Below the pieces are notes generated by a model. It saw nothing but the letters and a program-made list of their open reading frames with translations. It did not search any database and was not told where the DNA came from. A stretch of DNA of 64,000 bases from Nitrosomonadaceae bacterium (GTDB lineage: Bacteria > Pseudomonadota > Gammaproteobacteria > Burkholderiales > Nitrosomonadaceae): positions 1 through 64,000 of the forward strand of contig JAUSLF010000078.1 in assembly GCA_030646695.1 (NCBI GenBank), read 5' to 3'. The position numbers and the translations under genes were made by a program. Positions 37,808-47,092 of the stretch are shown here, one piece after another. Within the stretch, counting starts at the first letter, position 1; every line of letters begins with the position of its first letter.

Positions 37808-39277
37808 ATGAAAGTTCCAGCCGCACTCCGACTCGCCGCCCTGCTCGCCAGCCTGTTTCTGTTTGCGGGTTGCGCGGTGAATCCGGTTACCGGCAGGCAG
37901 AATTTCACTCTCATGTCGGAAGCCGAGGAAATGCGTACCGGACGGCAGGCCGATGTCGATATACGCAAGGAGTACGGTGTCTACGACTCACCAACTCTGC
38001 AGAGTTATGTCAACGAAATCGGACAGAAACTCGCAAAGAAAAGCCATCGCCCGCAGCTCAACTATCACTTTACCGTGGTCGACAGCCCGCAGATAAATGC
38101 TTTTGCGCTGCCTGGCGGTTATGTCTACATCACCCGCGGCATCATTGCTTATCTCAATTCAGAAGCAGAACTCGCCGCCGTGCTGGGACATGAAATCGGC
38201 CACGTTACAGCACGTCATGGGGTGCAGCAATATACCGCCGCTACTGCCGCCAATGTCGGCACGGCGATTCTGGGTGTGCTGCTGTCGCAATACATCGGAC
38301 CAGCCGGGCAACAACTCGGACAAAGTGCTTTGGGCATAATGGGTAATGTGCTTCTTTCGGGCTACGGCCGTGAACATGAATTGGAAGCCGACCGCCTCGG
38401 CGCTGAATACCTGGCACGCAGCGGCTACGACCCGCAGGCAATGATCAAAGTCATCGGCGTACTTAAGAATCAGGAATTATTCGATATTGCAGTTGCCGCG
38501 CAGGAAGGACGCGAACCGCGCCGTTATCATGGGGTTTTTGCCAGCCACCCGGACAACGACACGCGCTTGCACGAAGTCGTTGACGAGGCCAAGCAATTCG
38601 CCGTAGCAAATGCGAACGATCACCGGACAGAATTCCTGCGCCAAACCGAAGGCATGATCTTTGGCGACAGCTCCGCTCACGGCATCATCCGCGGAAACAT
38701 ATTTCAGCATGGTGAACTGGGGTTCAATGTAACATTCCCGCCCGACTGGCGCATCCGCAACCAGCCGGACAAGGTGCAGGCGATCAGCCCGCAAGGCGAT
38801 GCGCTGATGGAATTGAGTCTGATCGAAAATCCACGCGGTTCGCCGGCTGATTTTGCCCGCCAGCGCTTTCACCTAGGGGCCGCCAACGAAGTTTCAACCA
38901 CCACCATCAACGGCCTGCCAGCCGCGCTGGTCACTGCTAGCACGCGCGACGGCAGACCTCTCACTGCAGGGGTGATTTACCACAATGAGCAGGCATTTGT
39001 GCTGGCGGGAGTTGGTGCTTCCCTCACCGCGTTCGACCAGCACCATGATGAGATCAGCAATGCGATCGACAGCTTCCGGGCGCTTACCGCAGCAGAGCGT
39101 AAATCCATCAAACCGCTCGCGATCAGAACCATCACCGCCGGGAAAGGCTTGAGCTATGCCGAACTGGCCAGCCAGTCCCCGTTGGGCAAAAATGCGGAAG
39201 ATTACCTGCGTCTGCTCAACGGCCAGTATCCCGACGGTGAGCCGGTGCCCAGCCAGATTATCAAAATCGTCAAGTAG
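37808..39277 (+). CDS. M48-family zinc metalloprotease lipoprotein (BepA/LoiP-like)
   Basis: A 489-residue lipoprotein (lipobox LFAGC, Cys22) with an M48 protease domain. The zinc helix LGHEIGHVTARHG is at 127-139 and the third ligand is in REHELEADRLGAEYL. This fold is shared by BepA/YfgC and LoiP/YggG, periplasmic proteases that watch over outer-membrane protein assembly. Beyond residue 290 comes a second domain of about 200 residues without BepA's TPR motif; it resembles the extra domain of longer betaproteobacterial M48 proteins. No operon partner: a terminator lies upstream and a MITE-like element downstream. Confidence 0.9.
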   Translation: MKVPAALRLAALLASLFLFAGCAVNPVTGRQNFTLMSEAEEMRTGRQADVDIRKEYGVYDSPTLQSYVNEIGQKLAKKSHRPQLNYHFTVVDSPQINAFALPGGYVYITRGIIAYLNSEAELAAVLGHEIGHVTARHGVQQYTAATAANVGTAILGVLLSQYIGPAGQQLGQSALGIMGNVLLSGYGREHELEADRLGAEYLARSGYDPQAMIKVIGVLKNQELFDIAVAAQEGREPRRYHGVFASHPDNDTRLHEVVDEAKQFAVANANDHRTEFLRQTEGMIFGDSSAHGIIRGNIFQHGELGFNVTFPPDWRIRNQPDKVQAISPQGDALMELSLIENPRGSPADFARQRFHLGAANEVSTTTINGLPAALVTASTRDGRPLTAGVIYHNEQAFVLAGVGASLTAFDQHHDEISNAIDSFRALTAAERKSIKPLAIRTITAGKGLSYAELASQSPLGKNAEDYLRLLNGQYPDGEPVPSQIIKIVK

Positions 39278-39283
39278 GGAATC

Positions 39284-39412
39284 TTATTCCAATTCTAGTT
39301 CGAAAGTGAAACGAGGCGATGACGAACGAACGCCGCAGACAGTACGATTAGTACGGCAAGGCGAGAGTGAGGATATCAACAAAGTGTCACTGATGAAATG
39401 GAATTGGAATCA
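39284..39412. mobile_element. MITE-like element, 129 bp
   Basis: The left end (39284-39309) and the inverted right end (39387-39412) match at 20 of 26 positions, with TTCCAATTC identical in both. No transposase is encoded. The core has several small hairpins (such as GTAC-ATTA-GTAC). The right end supplies the TGA stop codon of fbaB (39412-39410). It has the size and form of a miniature inverted-repeat element moved by a transposase encoded elsewhere. Confidence 0.6.
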
Positions 39413-40459
39413 GGCGACCGTCACGTCTTGTGACAGATACACGTCCTGAATCGCATTCAGCAGCTTCACCCCTTCAGCAAACGGCTTCTGGAAAGCCTTG
39501 CGTCCGGAAATCAAACCCATGCCGCCGGCGCGCTTGTTGATCACGGCGGTGCGCACTGCCTGGCGCAAATCATCCTTGCCCGATTCGCCGCCGGAATTGA
39601 TCATGCCGACCCGCCCCATATAGCAGTTCGCCACCTGATAACGCACCAAGTCGATCGGATGGTCGGTGGTGAGCTCGCTGTACACCTTGGCGCTGGTCTT
39701 GCCGAACTTGAGCGCATTGTAGCCGCCGTTGTTCTCGGCCATTTTCTGCTTGACGATGTCGGCTTCGATCGTCACTGCGAGGTGGTTGGCCTGACCGGTC
39801 AGATCGGCGCTGACATGGTAGTCCTTGTCCGCAGTCTTGAACGCCGCATTACGCGTGTAGGCCCACAGGATCGTCACCATGCCAAGTTCATGCGCGTGCG
39901 CAAATGCCTCGGAAACCTCCTGGATCTGCCGGCGCGATTCCTCGGAACCGAAAAACACCGTCGCCCCGACCGCGCAGGCGCCCATGTCGAATGCCTGATC
40001 CACGCTGGCGAACAGGGTCTGATCGTATTTGCTGGGATAAGTCAGCAACTCGTTATGGTTGATTTTAAGAACGAATGGAATTTTGTGAGCATAGCGCCGC
40101 GCTACCATCCCCAGCACCCCGAGAGTGGAGGCCACGCCGTTGCAGCCGCCTTCGATCGCCAACCGGGCAATGTTTTCAGGATCGAAAAACATCGGATTGG
40201 GTGCAAACGAGGCGCCGCCGGAATGCTCCACGCCCTGATCCACCGGCAACAACGACAAATAGCCGCTGCCCGCCAGACGGCCGTGGTTGTACAGCGCCTG
40301 CAGATTACGCAACACCCCTGGTTTGCGATCGCTCGCGACCATCACCCGATCGATGAAATCCGGCCCCGGCACATGCAGGCCACCCTTCGGTATTCCCTTG
40401 CACACATGATTGAGAAGCCGGTCGGCTTCATCTCCCAGCATTGCGGTAATGTCGGTCAT
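39410..40459 (-). CDS. fbaB: class I fructose-bisphosphate aldolase (FbaB/DhnA type)
   Basis: A 349-residue Schiff-base aldolase of the DhnA family. It cleaves or forms fructose-1,6-bisphosphate. [26 protein letters not shown] and the Lys-containing [11 protein letters not shown] segment match E. coli FbaB, as does the length. The stop codon lies in the terminal repeat of a MITE-like element, so the last residue or residues may have changed on insertion. A GGAGGAAAAG ribosome binding site precedes the ATG. It is upstream of no other gene on its strand; the arsenic cluster on the same strand ends 150 bases before it. Confidence 0.95.
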   Translation of the reverse strand: MTDITAMLGDEADRLLNHVCKGIPKGGLHVPGPDFIDRVMVASDRKPGVLRNLQALYNHGRLAGSGYLSLLPVDQGVEHSGGASFAPNPMFFDPENIARLAIEGGCNGVASTLGVLGMVARRYAHKIPFVLKINHNELLTYPSKYDQTLFASVDQAFDMGACAVGATVFFGSEESRRQIQEVSEAFAHAHELGMVTILWAYTRNAAFKTADKDYHVSADLTGQANHLAVTIEADIVKQKMAENNGGYNALKFGKTSAKVYSELTTDHPIDLVRYQVANCYMGRVGMINSGGESGKDDLRQAVRTAVINKRAGGMGLISGRKAFQKPFAEGVKLLNAIQDVYLSQDVTVA

Positions 40460-40608
40460 CTTTTCCTCCTGTGCGGTTGTGAAACTTACTTTTCATAATA
40501 GCTGAGGAACAAGATTCAGGTAAAGTTTTTAGCATGTCAGTAAGCAAGTTGGCTCTGTGCCTGAATTTTAGGGTAACTTTCCCATTGCCATGATTCCAGA
40601 GCGCAATT

Positions 40609-41181
40609 CTATTTCTTGTGGTTAATACCGGGGGCGGAAGAGGCATGGCAGAACCCTTGCGCCGCGACGTCCAGTGCAGCGTTGAACTTGCTGGAGAGGT
40701 TTTGAAAAGCAATCAGCGCAGTCAGTTCGATGATGGCATCATCATCGAACTGACTTTTAAGGCGCGCCATCAGCTCTGTATCCACCTGGCGATCGGTGTA
40801 AGTAACAGCTTCGGCATAGGCCAACGCTGCTTTGACGCGGGCATCGAACAGTGGGGAATTTTCAAACTCCGGCAAGGCGGCCAAGTGTGCTTCAGTGAGA
40901 CCACGCTTGAGGCCAGTGGCAGAATTGATGTCAACACAGAAAGCGCACCAGTTGATCTGTGACACACGCACTGTGATCAGCGTGCGCAAGGCCGGCTCGA
41001 TTGGTGAAGATTTGCGGTCCAGCGCACCGTAGAGCAGCGATAGCCCGACGAATACTTTGGGCGAACGCGCCCACAACCGGGCCGGTTCCAGCTCGCGTCC
41101 ATAGCGCCGCCGTTGATTGGCAAGAAACAGCCGGACATACCACGGGAAACGGTGCTTAGATGGAGTTTCGATATAACTCAT
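40609..41181 (-). CDS. AhpD-like carboxymuconolactone decarboxylase family protein (arsenosugar cluster)
   Basis: A 190-residue protein of the CMD/AhpD fold with the redox motif CAFC in NWCAFCVDINSATG near residue 77. Families of this kind are repeatedly found with the radical SAM enzyme ArsS and are called peroxidase-like arsenosugar-associated proteins. Its start overlaps the stop of the glycosyltransferase gene by four bases, so it is the last gene of the arsenosugar operon. It may protect reactive organoarsenic intermediates or use a dithiol pair; this is inference. Confidence 0.88.
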   Translation of the reverse strand: MSYIETPSKHRFPWYVRLFLANQRRRYGRELEPARLWARSPKVFVGLSLLYGALDRKSSPIEPALRTLITVRVSQINWCAFCVDINSATGLKRGLTEAHLAALPEFENSPLFDARVKAALAYAEAVTYTDRQVDTELMARLKSQFDDDAIIELTALIAFQNLSSKFNAALDVAAQGFCHASSAPGINHKK

Positions 41182-41834
41182 AAGGCAACCTCCAGGTTGA
41201 TGATCCCTTGCAACAGGTCGGGATGGGTGTGTTGCAACCGCTGCAGGTCTTGCGGAATGTCAATATCAGCCTGTACCGCCAGCTCCTGCCAGAGGATGTC
41301 TTGCGCCGACAGACTCAGTCTGGTCTGCGCCATCACCGTTTCACTGTCCCAGGCAATGCCGTCGAAAATTGCCGGCACTATATCGCGCATGCCTACCAGC
41401 GCATAGCCACCGTCTTCCGCTGGCACAAATACCACAGCGCATTCTTCTTGCAGCCGGCGCGCCGCCTCGCGCAAAGTATCTGGAGTGAGCGTTGGGCAAT
41501 CGGTGCCGATCAGCAGAACATGGCGGGCGGAGTGCAATCCACAAGCCAGCGCATGCGTCATGCGCCGCCCCAGATCTGCGCCTTGTTGCACCCGTAGCTG
41601 AACGCCAAATTCACGCGCACATTCGGCAAAGAAAGGATGTGCGGCATCCGGTGCGCACCACAGCGTCACTGCGCCGATATTCGCTGCTACTGCGCTTTTC
41701 AACGTATGCCGTGCCAGACGCGCATGCAGCTCGGCAGCACCGGCACCGCCCAATGCCGGAATCAGGCGCGTTTTAGCCTGCCCCGGGATCGGTGCCTTGG
41801 CGAATACCAGCAAGGCGGTATCATGCTTCGGCAT
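41178..41834 (-). CDS. TIGR04282-type glycosyltransferase (arsenosugar cluster)
   Basis: About 218 residues, family A nucleotide-diphospho-sugar transferase fold. VFAKAPIPGQAKTRLIP at the start is the hallmark of this family, related to CofC/MobA-like proteins. LLIGTDCPTLTPDTL carries the DxD-like metal site. I use the ATG at 41834; the frame is open further up, but that part overlaps the upstream glycosyltransferase. The two share ATGA at 41831-41834 region and are translated together. Such pairs recur with ArsM and ArsS; sugar donor unknown. Confidence 0.88.
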   Translation of the reverse strand: MPKHDTALLVFAKAPIPGQAKTRLIPALGGAGAAELHARLARHTLKSAVAANIGAVTLWCAPDAAHPFFAECAREFGVQLRVQQGADLGRRMTHALACGLHSARHVLLIGTDCPTLTPDTLREAARRLQEECAVVFVPAEDGGYALVGMRDIVPAIFDGIAWDSETVMAQTRLSLSAQDILWQELAVQADIDIPQDLQRLQHTHPDLLQGIINLEVAL

Positions 41835-42556
41835 CAAGCCTCCCGCCGGGTGTAATGTTGGGTCAGACGCTCTGGCGCAACGCCGAAGAAATAGGCCAGG
41901 CGCAGCCACCACATCAGCAAGATGGTGCGCAGAATGCCGCTTTCTTCCCAGCGCCGGCTGGAGGTAGTGACTGGCGTGGACAAGCATAGAGGTCTGCCGA
42001 AAGTGCGCTTCAAAGAACGACTGAGGGCAATGTCTTCCATTAACGGGATGTCGGGAAAGCTGCCTGCAGCAAGAAACGCCTCGCGGCGGACAAAAATGGC
42101 TTGATCACCAGTAGCGATACCGGTGAGGTACGAGCGCAGATTCATCATGCGTTCGACGATGCGCAACAATGGCTGGCGACCGGATAGCCGCACATTGAAA
42201 CGGCCCCAGGATTTACCGCTGTGCGCCAGACCGCTGCTGACAAGATGCGCAGCGGCATCAGGCAAACGGGTATCCGCATGCAGAAACAGCAGAATATCCC
42301 CGCTTGCCTGCAAGGCTCCGGCGTTCATCTGCCGGCTGCGCCCACGTTCGCAGAGAATGATACGGTCGACCAGCGGCGCGGCCAGGCTGACAGTCTCATC
42401 GTGACTGCCGCCATCCACCACAATGACCTCGTGCCCAGCAGCGCGCAGTGGTTGTATTGCCGCAAGAATGGCTGCAATTTCCCCAGCTTCATTCAGTGCC
42501 GGAATGATCACTGAAAGCCGATTGGAGCAATTTTTTTCATGACCAGCGAGACACAT
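41834..42556 (-). CDS. TIGR04283-type glycosyltransferase (arsenosugar cluster)
   Basis: A 240-residue family 2 glycosyltransferase. LSVIIPALNEAGEIA opens the GT-A fold; VVDGGSHDET and FLHADTRLPD (the DxD region) follow. The C-terminal part has a hydrophobic, basic segment that may touch the membrane. TIGR04283 and TIGR04282 enzymes come as neighbours in arsenosugar and arsenolipid loci. It lies 54 bases downstream of arsM on the same strand. Confidence 0.88.
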   Translation of the reverse strand: MCLAGHEKNCSNRLSVIIPALNEAGEIAAILAAIQPLRAAGHEVIVVDGGSHDETVSLAAPLVDRIILCERGRSRQMNAGALQASGDILLFLHADTRLPDAAAHLVSSGLAHSGKSWGRFNVRLSGRQPLLRIVERMMNLRSYLTGIATGDQAIFVRREAFLAAGSFPDIPLMEDIALSRSLKRTFGRPLCLSTPVTTSSRRWEESGILRTILLMWWLRLAYFFGVAPERLTQHYTRREA

Positions 42557-42610
42557 GGCGGCGCCATATCAGCCAGTGCGTCGGCAAGCCTGCGAGTTTT
42601 TTCATGATCG

Positions 42611-43732
42611 TCAGCAGCAATCTAAATCAGTGTTGCCGGTGGCATGAAACGTACCACCTTTGGTGACGGCTGCCGGCCGGCGCGTGCCATGCGGTGCACA
42701 CCAGGTTTTCGGCTCATCGAGTGTGGCCGGGGTAATGCCGAGGAAATTATCCTGGTGCAACCCTTGAGTGAGCGCCTTATAGGTACGGGCACATACCGCG
42801 ATACGCTCTCCGCGCGGGAAGATGTGGCCTTCTTCATCACGTACCTCAGCAAAGGGGCCGCGGTAAATGACGGCATGGCCGTAGTCCAGACATTCGCCGC
42901 CTTCGGGTTTGACGGCGGTTACCGTCACGGAGCGGAATTCGATCCCTTCGACAATCTGCCAGGCTTCAGCACCCCATTTATCAATACGCACGGCCTGGAA
43001 ACCGGCATTGACAAATGCCTGCACAAACTCATGTTCACCAAAGGCGCCGGAGATGCAGCCACTCCACAGTTCGGCATCAGTCTTCAGGTGGTGCGGCACA
43101 TCTTCATCGGCGACGATATCGGAAATGGCGACGCGGCCCCCCGGCCTGAGCACGCGAAAGATCTCCTGCATCATCTGCGGCTTGGCGGCATCGTCCACCA
43201 GATTGAGCACACAATTGGAAATGACTAAGTCAACCGAGGCATCGGCGATCAACGGCTGGCTGGCGCGCTGCCGCGCCTGCCACATCTTCAGCTTGGCCAG
43301 GCCCATGGCAGAAGTAACCGGCTGCGCCGCCAGATGTTGATCCATTGCCGCGAGATCCAGCGCGAGGTCATGAATGTAGCCTTTGACAAAGCACACACGG
43401 TCGCTGCCGAACTTCCGCGCCATTTCTGGCTGATACTTACGCGCCAGCGCCAGCATGTCATCATTCATATCGAGACCGATTACCTGTCCGGCTGCACCCA
43501 CCAGATGCGCCGCCATGTAACAGATTTTTCCAGAACCGGCGCCAAGGTCAAGAACGGTATCGCCCGGCTGCACGTAACGCGACGGGTCGCCGCAACCATA
43601 GTCTTTTTCGATAATCTCCTGCGGCAGCATCGCCAGCAAGCTCTTGTCATAATCTACCGGGCAGCACAAGGCTTCTTCACGCGCTCTGGCAGCATCGGAA
43701 TATCGGTCCAGTACACTTTCATGGGTATTCAT
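42611..43732 (-). CDS. arsM: ArsM, arsenite S-adenosylmethionine methyltransferase
   Basis: A 373-residue methyltransferase that methylates arsenite. The SAM motif VLDLGAGSGKICYMAA is near residue 60. As(III)-binding thiols are plausibly among Cys23-Cys24 (EALCCPVDYD), the GCISGAFG cysteine at about 225, and the C-terminal Cys pair. The form is the longer ArsM of arsenosugar clusters, where dimethylarsenite is the product handed on. It precedes two glycosyltransferases and follows arsS in the same direction. Confidence 0.92.
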   Translation of the reverse strand: MNTHESVLDRYSDAARAREEALCCPVDYDKSLLAMLPQEIIEKDYGCGDPSRYVQPGDTVLDLGAGSGKICYMAAHLVGAAGQVIGLDMNDDMLALARKYQPEMARKFGSDRVCFVKGYIHDLALDLAAMDQHLAAQPVTSAMGLAKLKMWQARQRASQPLIADASVDLVISNCVLNLVDDAAKPQMMQEIFRVLRPGGRVAISDIVADEDVPHHLKTDAELWSGCISGAFGEHEFVQAFVNAGFQAVRIDKWGAEAWQIVEGIEFRSVTVTAVKPEGGECLDYGHAVIYRGPFAEVRDEEGHIFPRGERIAVCARTYKALTQGLHQDNFLGITPATLDEPKTWCAPHGTRRPAAVTKGGTFHATGNTDLDCC

Positions 43733-43792
43733 TTAATTTCTCCTTGTCATGGGATGATGTGTCGCGCAGATGTTTGCACCCGTTCTATCAGG

Positions 43793-44755
43793 CTAAATCA
43801 GCGCACCGCCACAACTACTGCCTTGTCCTGCAGTACAGCCGTAGCAATGGTCGGCAACAGTGATCGGTTTGTCGCACAGGTCCTGGATCAGCAGGTCGGT
43901 AAGATGCGTACGCGTCTTGCTCCCGCCACCTAGCGGCAGACCCAGCATCTGGTTGAAGTCGCAGTCGTAGACATAGCCCTGCCAATCCACACTAAGCAGG
44001 CTGCGGCACATCACCGTGTCGAGATTCTCTTCACGGTGGGCATCCCGCAACAGGCGCATATAGGGCGCGAACTGACCTTTGCTCACCAGCATACTGCCGA
44101 AGCGGGCGATGGGCATATTGACCAGCGTAAACAGATGATTGAAGGCAATGCCGACATTGCCCAGGTGTTCGCGGTAGGCCGCTTCCAAACATGGCTGGGG
44201 TGGCGGCAATGCCGGTCCTTGCGGATTAAAGACCAGGCTGAGACTGAGATTGCTGCCGGGCAAGCCATAGCCCAGCGTGTTAAGCCGGTGCAATCCGCGG
44301 ATACTGGCATCAAACACGCCGTTGCCGCGCTGGCGATCGACGTTATCTTCCAGATAACACGGCAGCGAAGCGACAACTTCGACCTGCTGAGCTGCGAGAA
44401 ACTCTGCAAGATATTCGTAACCAGACTGCTCCAGAATGGTGAGGTTGCAGCGGTCGATGATGCGCACATCCAAAGTCCGCGCTTGTTCCACTAGATAACG
44501 GAAATGCGGGTTCATTTCGGGTGCACCGCCAGTCAGGTCGAGCGTACTTACTTGCGGCTGCGCACGCAGAAATACGAGTACCTGATCCACGGTTGCAAGC
44601 GTCATCACCTCGGTACGCTTGGGACCTGCATCCACATGGCAATGCACACAGGTTTGATTGCACAGGTAACCGAGATTAACCTGTAATGTCTCAAGCTGCG
44701 CGCGGCGAATAGGCGGAAAATCACTCACTTGCAGTAAAGGCAGGGTAGCGTGCAT
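43793..44755 (-). CDS. arsS: ArsS, radical SAM arsenosugar synthase
   Basis: A 320-residue radical SAM protein. The CxxxCxxC cluster motif is C32-NQT-C36-VH-C39, preceded by LQVNLGYL. The C-terminal CYGCTAGQGSSCGGAL is the Cys-rich tail characteristic of ArsS (formerly rSAM_SeCys). ArsS transfers the 5'-deoxyadenosyl group of SAM to dimethylarsenic, giving dimethylarsinoyl-5'-deoxyadenosine, the precursor of arsenosugars and arsenolipids. It sits 60 bases upstream of arsM. Together they make the defining pair of the pathway. Confidence 0.93.
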   Translation of the reverse strand: MHATLPLLQVSDFPPIRRAQLETLQVNLGYLCNQTCVHCHVDAGPKRTEVMTLATVDQVLVFLRAQPQVSTLDLTGGAPEMNPHFRYLVEQARTLDVRIIDRCNLTILEQSGYEYLAEFLAAQQVEVVASLPCYLEDNVDRQRGNGVFDASIRGLHRLNTLGYGLPGSNLSLSLVFNPQGPALPPPQPCLEAAYREHLGNVGIAFNHLFTLVNMPIARFGSMLVSKGQFAPYMRLLRDAHREENLDTVMCRSLLSVDWQGYVYDCDFNQMLGLPLGGGSKTRTHLTDLLIQDLCDKPITVADHCYGCTAGQGSSCGGALI

Positions 44756-44775
44756 GTCTTATCCTTCAAAGTTTT

Positions 44776-45576
44776 TCATAGAGGTTGCTTGTGCTGGTGG
44801 CGATCATTCTGGTCACCGGCAAGGGGGACAGCATCGGATTCGCAGCCGTCGTTATTTATAGACCGATCCTTCCTGTGCCTCAGTTTTTTTACCAGTACCG
44901 GCACCAGCGCCAGCATGCCGAGCAGCGCCAGCGCACCCAGCGTCTCTGGCGAAACCAGTTGCGCCATGGATTGAATGTGTCCCAGCGACTGCCCGAGATT
45001 GGCGAATACAAATGCGCCAGGAATGATGCCGATGGCAGTTGCCGCGATGTAGGTGGACAGACGAATACCAGTAAAAGCCGATGCCAGGTTCACCAGCCAG
45101 AACGGGAACAGCGGTACCAGCCGCAGGAACAGCAGATAGTTGAAAGCGTCATGCGTGAAGCCATCGCTTAGTTCGCGCAATCTGCTGCCCAGCCGCTGGC
45201 GTGCGGCATTGGCAAACAAATAACGCGCGGCAAGAAACACCATCGTGGCGCCGATCGTGGCGCCGACAAGAATCAATCCCGTGCCTACCCAGCGCCCGAA
45301 CAGGAAACCCATGGCAAGCGATAACAGCACGCCACCAGGCACGCTGAGTGCAATCGCGGTAACGTACACTGCCACCGCGATCACCAGCATTGTCCAGTAA
45401 TTCGCCTGGGTATATGCCAGCAGCGCGTCACGGTTCTGTTGCAGCGTTTCAAGATTAAGGTAGTGCTGACCATCCAAGGCAAAAAAAGCCACCAGCCCGC
45501 CGCCGAATAGCAGCGCGATCAGCACCTTGAGCCAGCGATTGTCGCTGGGAGCCTTATTTGTCGTTGACGGTTTCAT
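44776..45576 (-). CDS. TVP38/TMEM64-family (DedA-like) membrane protein
   Basis: A 266-residue polytopic membrane protein of the VTT/DedA superfamily with about five to six hydrophobic helices. The re-entrant motif GGVLLSLAMGFLFG and F-LRLVPLFPFWLVN are family marks. It precedes arsS closely (20 bases) and may move or scramble a lipid or export the arsenolipid product; this is inference. Its start codon lies inside a relic of a DUF3179 gene and is out of frame with it, so the extreme N-terminus (MKPSTTNK) derives from old coding sequence. Confidence 0.88.
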   Translation of the reverse strand: MKPSTTNKAPSDNRWLKVLIALLFGGGLVAFFALDGQHYLNLETLQQNRDALLAYTQANYWTMLVIAVAVYVTAIALSVPGGVLLSLAMGFLFGRWVGTGLILVGATIGATMVFLAARYLFANAARQRLGSRLRELSDGFTHDAFNYLLFLRLVPLFPFWLVNLASAFTGIRLSTYIAATAIGIIPGAFVFANLGQSLGHIQSMAQLVSPETLGALALLGMLALVPVLVKKLRHRKDRSINNDGCESDAVPLAGDQNDRHQHKQPL

Positions 45577-45661
45577 GCCAGTTCAGAATAGTAAATTGGG
45601 TAAGCCTTCGCCACCGCGTGGCGAACCAAGCCTTGTGCGCTAATTGCTTGTGGCAGCTTCA
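45554..45661 (-). pseudogene. relic of a DUF3179 gene, internally deleted
   Basis: This strip aligns base by base with two parts of the intact DUF3179 gene. Its left half, around 45558-45637, matches 53884-53965 (the codons for AILNWHEIVNDN, read here as WHETVNDK then TAA). Its right half, from about 45640, matches 54157-54177, the start of the gene. Some 190 bases in between are lost. It separates the oxidoreductase gene from the TVP38 gene and overlaps the latter's first codons. Confidence 0.75.
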
Positions 45662-47092
45662 TCAGCCACCTCTTAATTTAAATAAAAATTTGATCCAGCG
45701 TCGGACCGTTGGCGTCAGCCTGGACTTGAATTGCTGATTGGCGACCCGGCGATTGATTTGCGCTAATGTCGGATAGATATGAATCATATTGGCAAGATCA
45801 CTCACTTTCATGTTCTTTGCCAGTGCCAGGACATACTCATGGATCAGCTCGCCCGCATTCGGCCCGACAATGGTCGCACCCAACAATTTGCCATTGGGTG
45901 CAACGAGTATCTTGGCTAATCCCGCAGTCTCGCCGTCAGTAATAGCGCGATCAATTTCCTTGAACGGGAAAGTATAAGCCTGATAGCTGATGCCTCGTGC
46001 TTTAGCTTCTGTTTCGGACAAACCAACACGTGCCAGCTCCGGGTCAGTAAAGGTGCACCAGGGGATGACGCGCTCCTCGATTCCGGCGGGCAGGTGGAAT
46101 AACGCGCCGCGCAATGCAATGCCGGCATGATGCTCTGCCATATGGGTGAACTGATAGGGCCCCACCACGTCACCGCATGCGTAAATATCGCTGTTGGCAG
46201 TGCGCAGGCGCTTATCGGTGACGATGCGTCCGTTGTTCACCTGCACCCCGGCTGCCGCCAGCCCCAGATCTTCAATGTTGGCACGACGGCCGGCAGCCAC
46301 CAGCAGATGACTGCTTTCCAGCCATTGTTCCACACCGTCTGTTGTTTTGATCAACAACCGGATACGCCCGGCCTCGCCCTCGAAGCGGAGCGGGGTGGCA
46401 CCCAGATGCAGGGTCGCCCCTTCATGGCGCAGCCGTGCCTCGACCACCTCCGCCAATTCCTGATCCTCATTCTTGAGGATACGCTGCTGATAATCGACCA
46501 GAAGCACCTGGCTACCAAGACGAGTAAATGCCTGTGCAAGCTCCACTCCTATCGGCCCGCCCCCCAGCACAATTAGACGCGGCATTGATTCAGCCAGATC
46601 AAATACAGTTTCATTGGTGAGATAAGGCACGCTGTTGAGGCCAGAAATATCGGGGACAGAGGGGCGTGAACCGGTAGCAATAATGTATTTTCGCGCAGAA
46701 AATGTCCGCCCGTTAACTTCAAACCCTTGCGGGCCGGTGAACTTGCCAGCACCGAAAATCACTTCTACACCCAGGCTGCGAAAGCGTTCCGGGCTGTCAT
46801 GCGGCTCTATGGTTTGAATTACCGAACGCACCCGCTGCATGACGTGTGCCAGGTCGATCTCAGGCAGATGTGCATCAATGCCGGCTGCGGCGGCTGAGCG
46901 CAGGGTCTGCGCCACCTTGGCGCTGTGCAGCAAGGCCTTGCTCGGCACGCAACCGTAGTTGAGACAGTCGCCGCCCATCTTGCGCTTTTCCACTAGCACT
47001 ACTTTCGCTCCGATCGCGGCTGCGCCGGCAGCCGCCACCAGGCCAGCGGAGCCAGCACCGATCACGCATAAATCATATTCAGGTTTACTCAT
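45662..47092 (-). CDS. FAD pyridine-nucleotide-disulfide oxidoreductase (mercuric-reductase-like)
   Basis: A 476-residue flavoprotein of the lipoamide dehydrogenase/MerA superfamily. The FAD motif GAGSAG is at 12-17, the redox pair C43/C48 in GGDCLNYGCVPSK, the NAD site in LGGGPIGVELAQ, and the second FAD motif in YACGDVVG. The N-terminal HMA domain and C-terminal Cys pair of MerA are absent, so mercury reduction is not expected. Genes of this kind travel with TVP38 and DUF3179 genes. Here it heads the arsenosugar set. A decayed second copy is at 54195-54340. Confidence 0.9.
   Translation of the reverse strand: MSKPEYDLCVIGAGSAGLVAAAGAAAIGAKVVLVEKRKMGGDCLNYGCVPSKALLHSAKVAQTLRSAAAAGIDAHLPEIDLAHVMQRVRSVIQTIEPHDSPERFRSLGVEVIFGAGKFTGPQGFEVNGRTFSARKYIIATGSRPSVPDISGLNSVPYLTNETVFDLAESMPRLIVLGGGPIGVELAQAFTRLGSQVLLVDYQQRILKNEDQELAEVVEARLRHEGATLHLGATPLRFEGEAGRIRLLIKTTDGVEQWLESSHLLVAAGRRANIEDLGLAAAGVQVNNGRIVTDKRLRTANSDIYACGDVVGPYQFTHMAEHHAGIALRGALFHLPAGIEERVIPWCTFTDPELARVGLSETEAKARGISYQAYTFPFKEIDRAITDGETAGLAKILVAPNGKLLGATIVGPNAGELIHEYVLALAKNMKVSDLANMIHIYPTLAQINRRVANQQFKSRLTPTVRRWIKFLFKLRGG

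Noticed and set aside
45662-47092. Calling the oxidoreductase a mercuric reductase
   Set aside because: It lacks the HMA domain and the C-terminal Cys pair, and a true MerA is present at 54710-56374.
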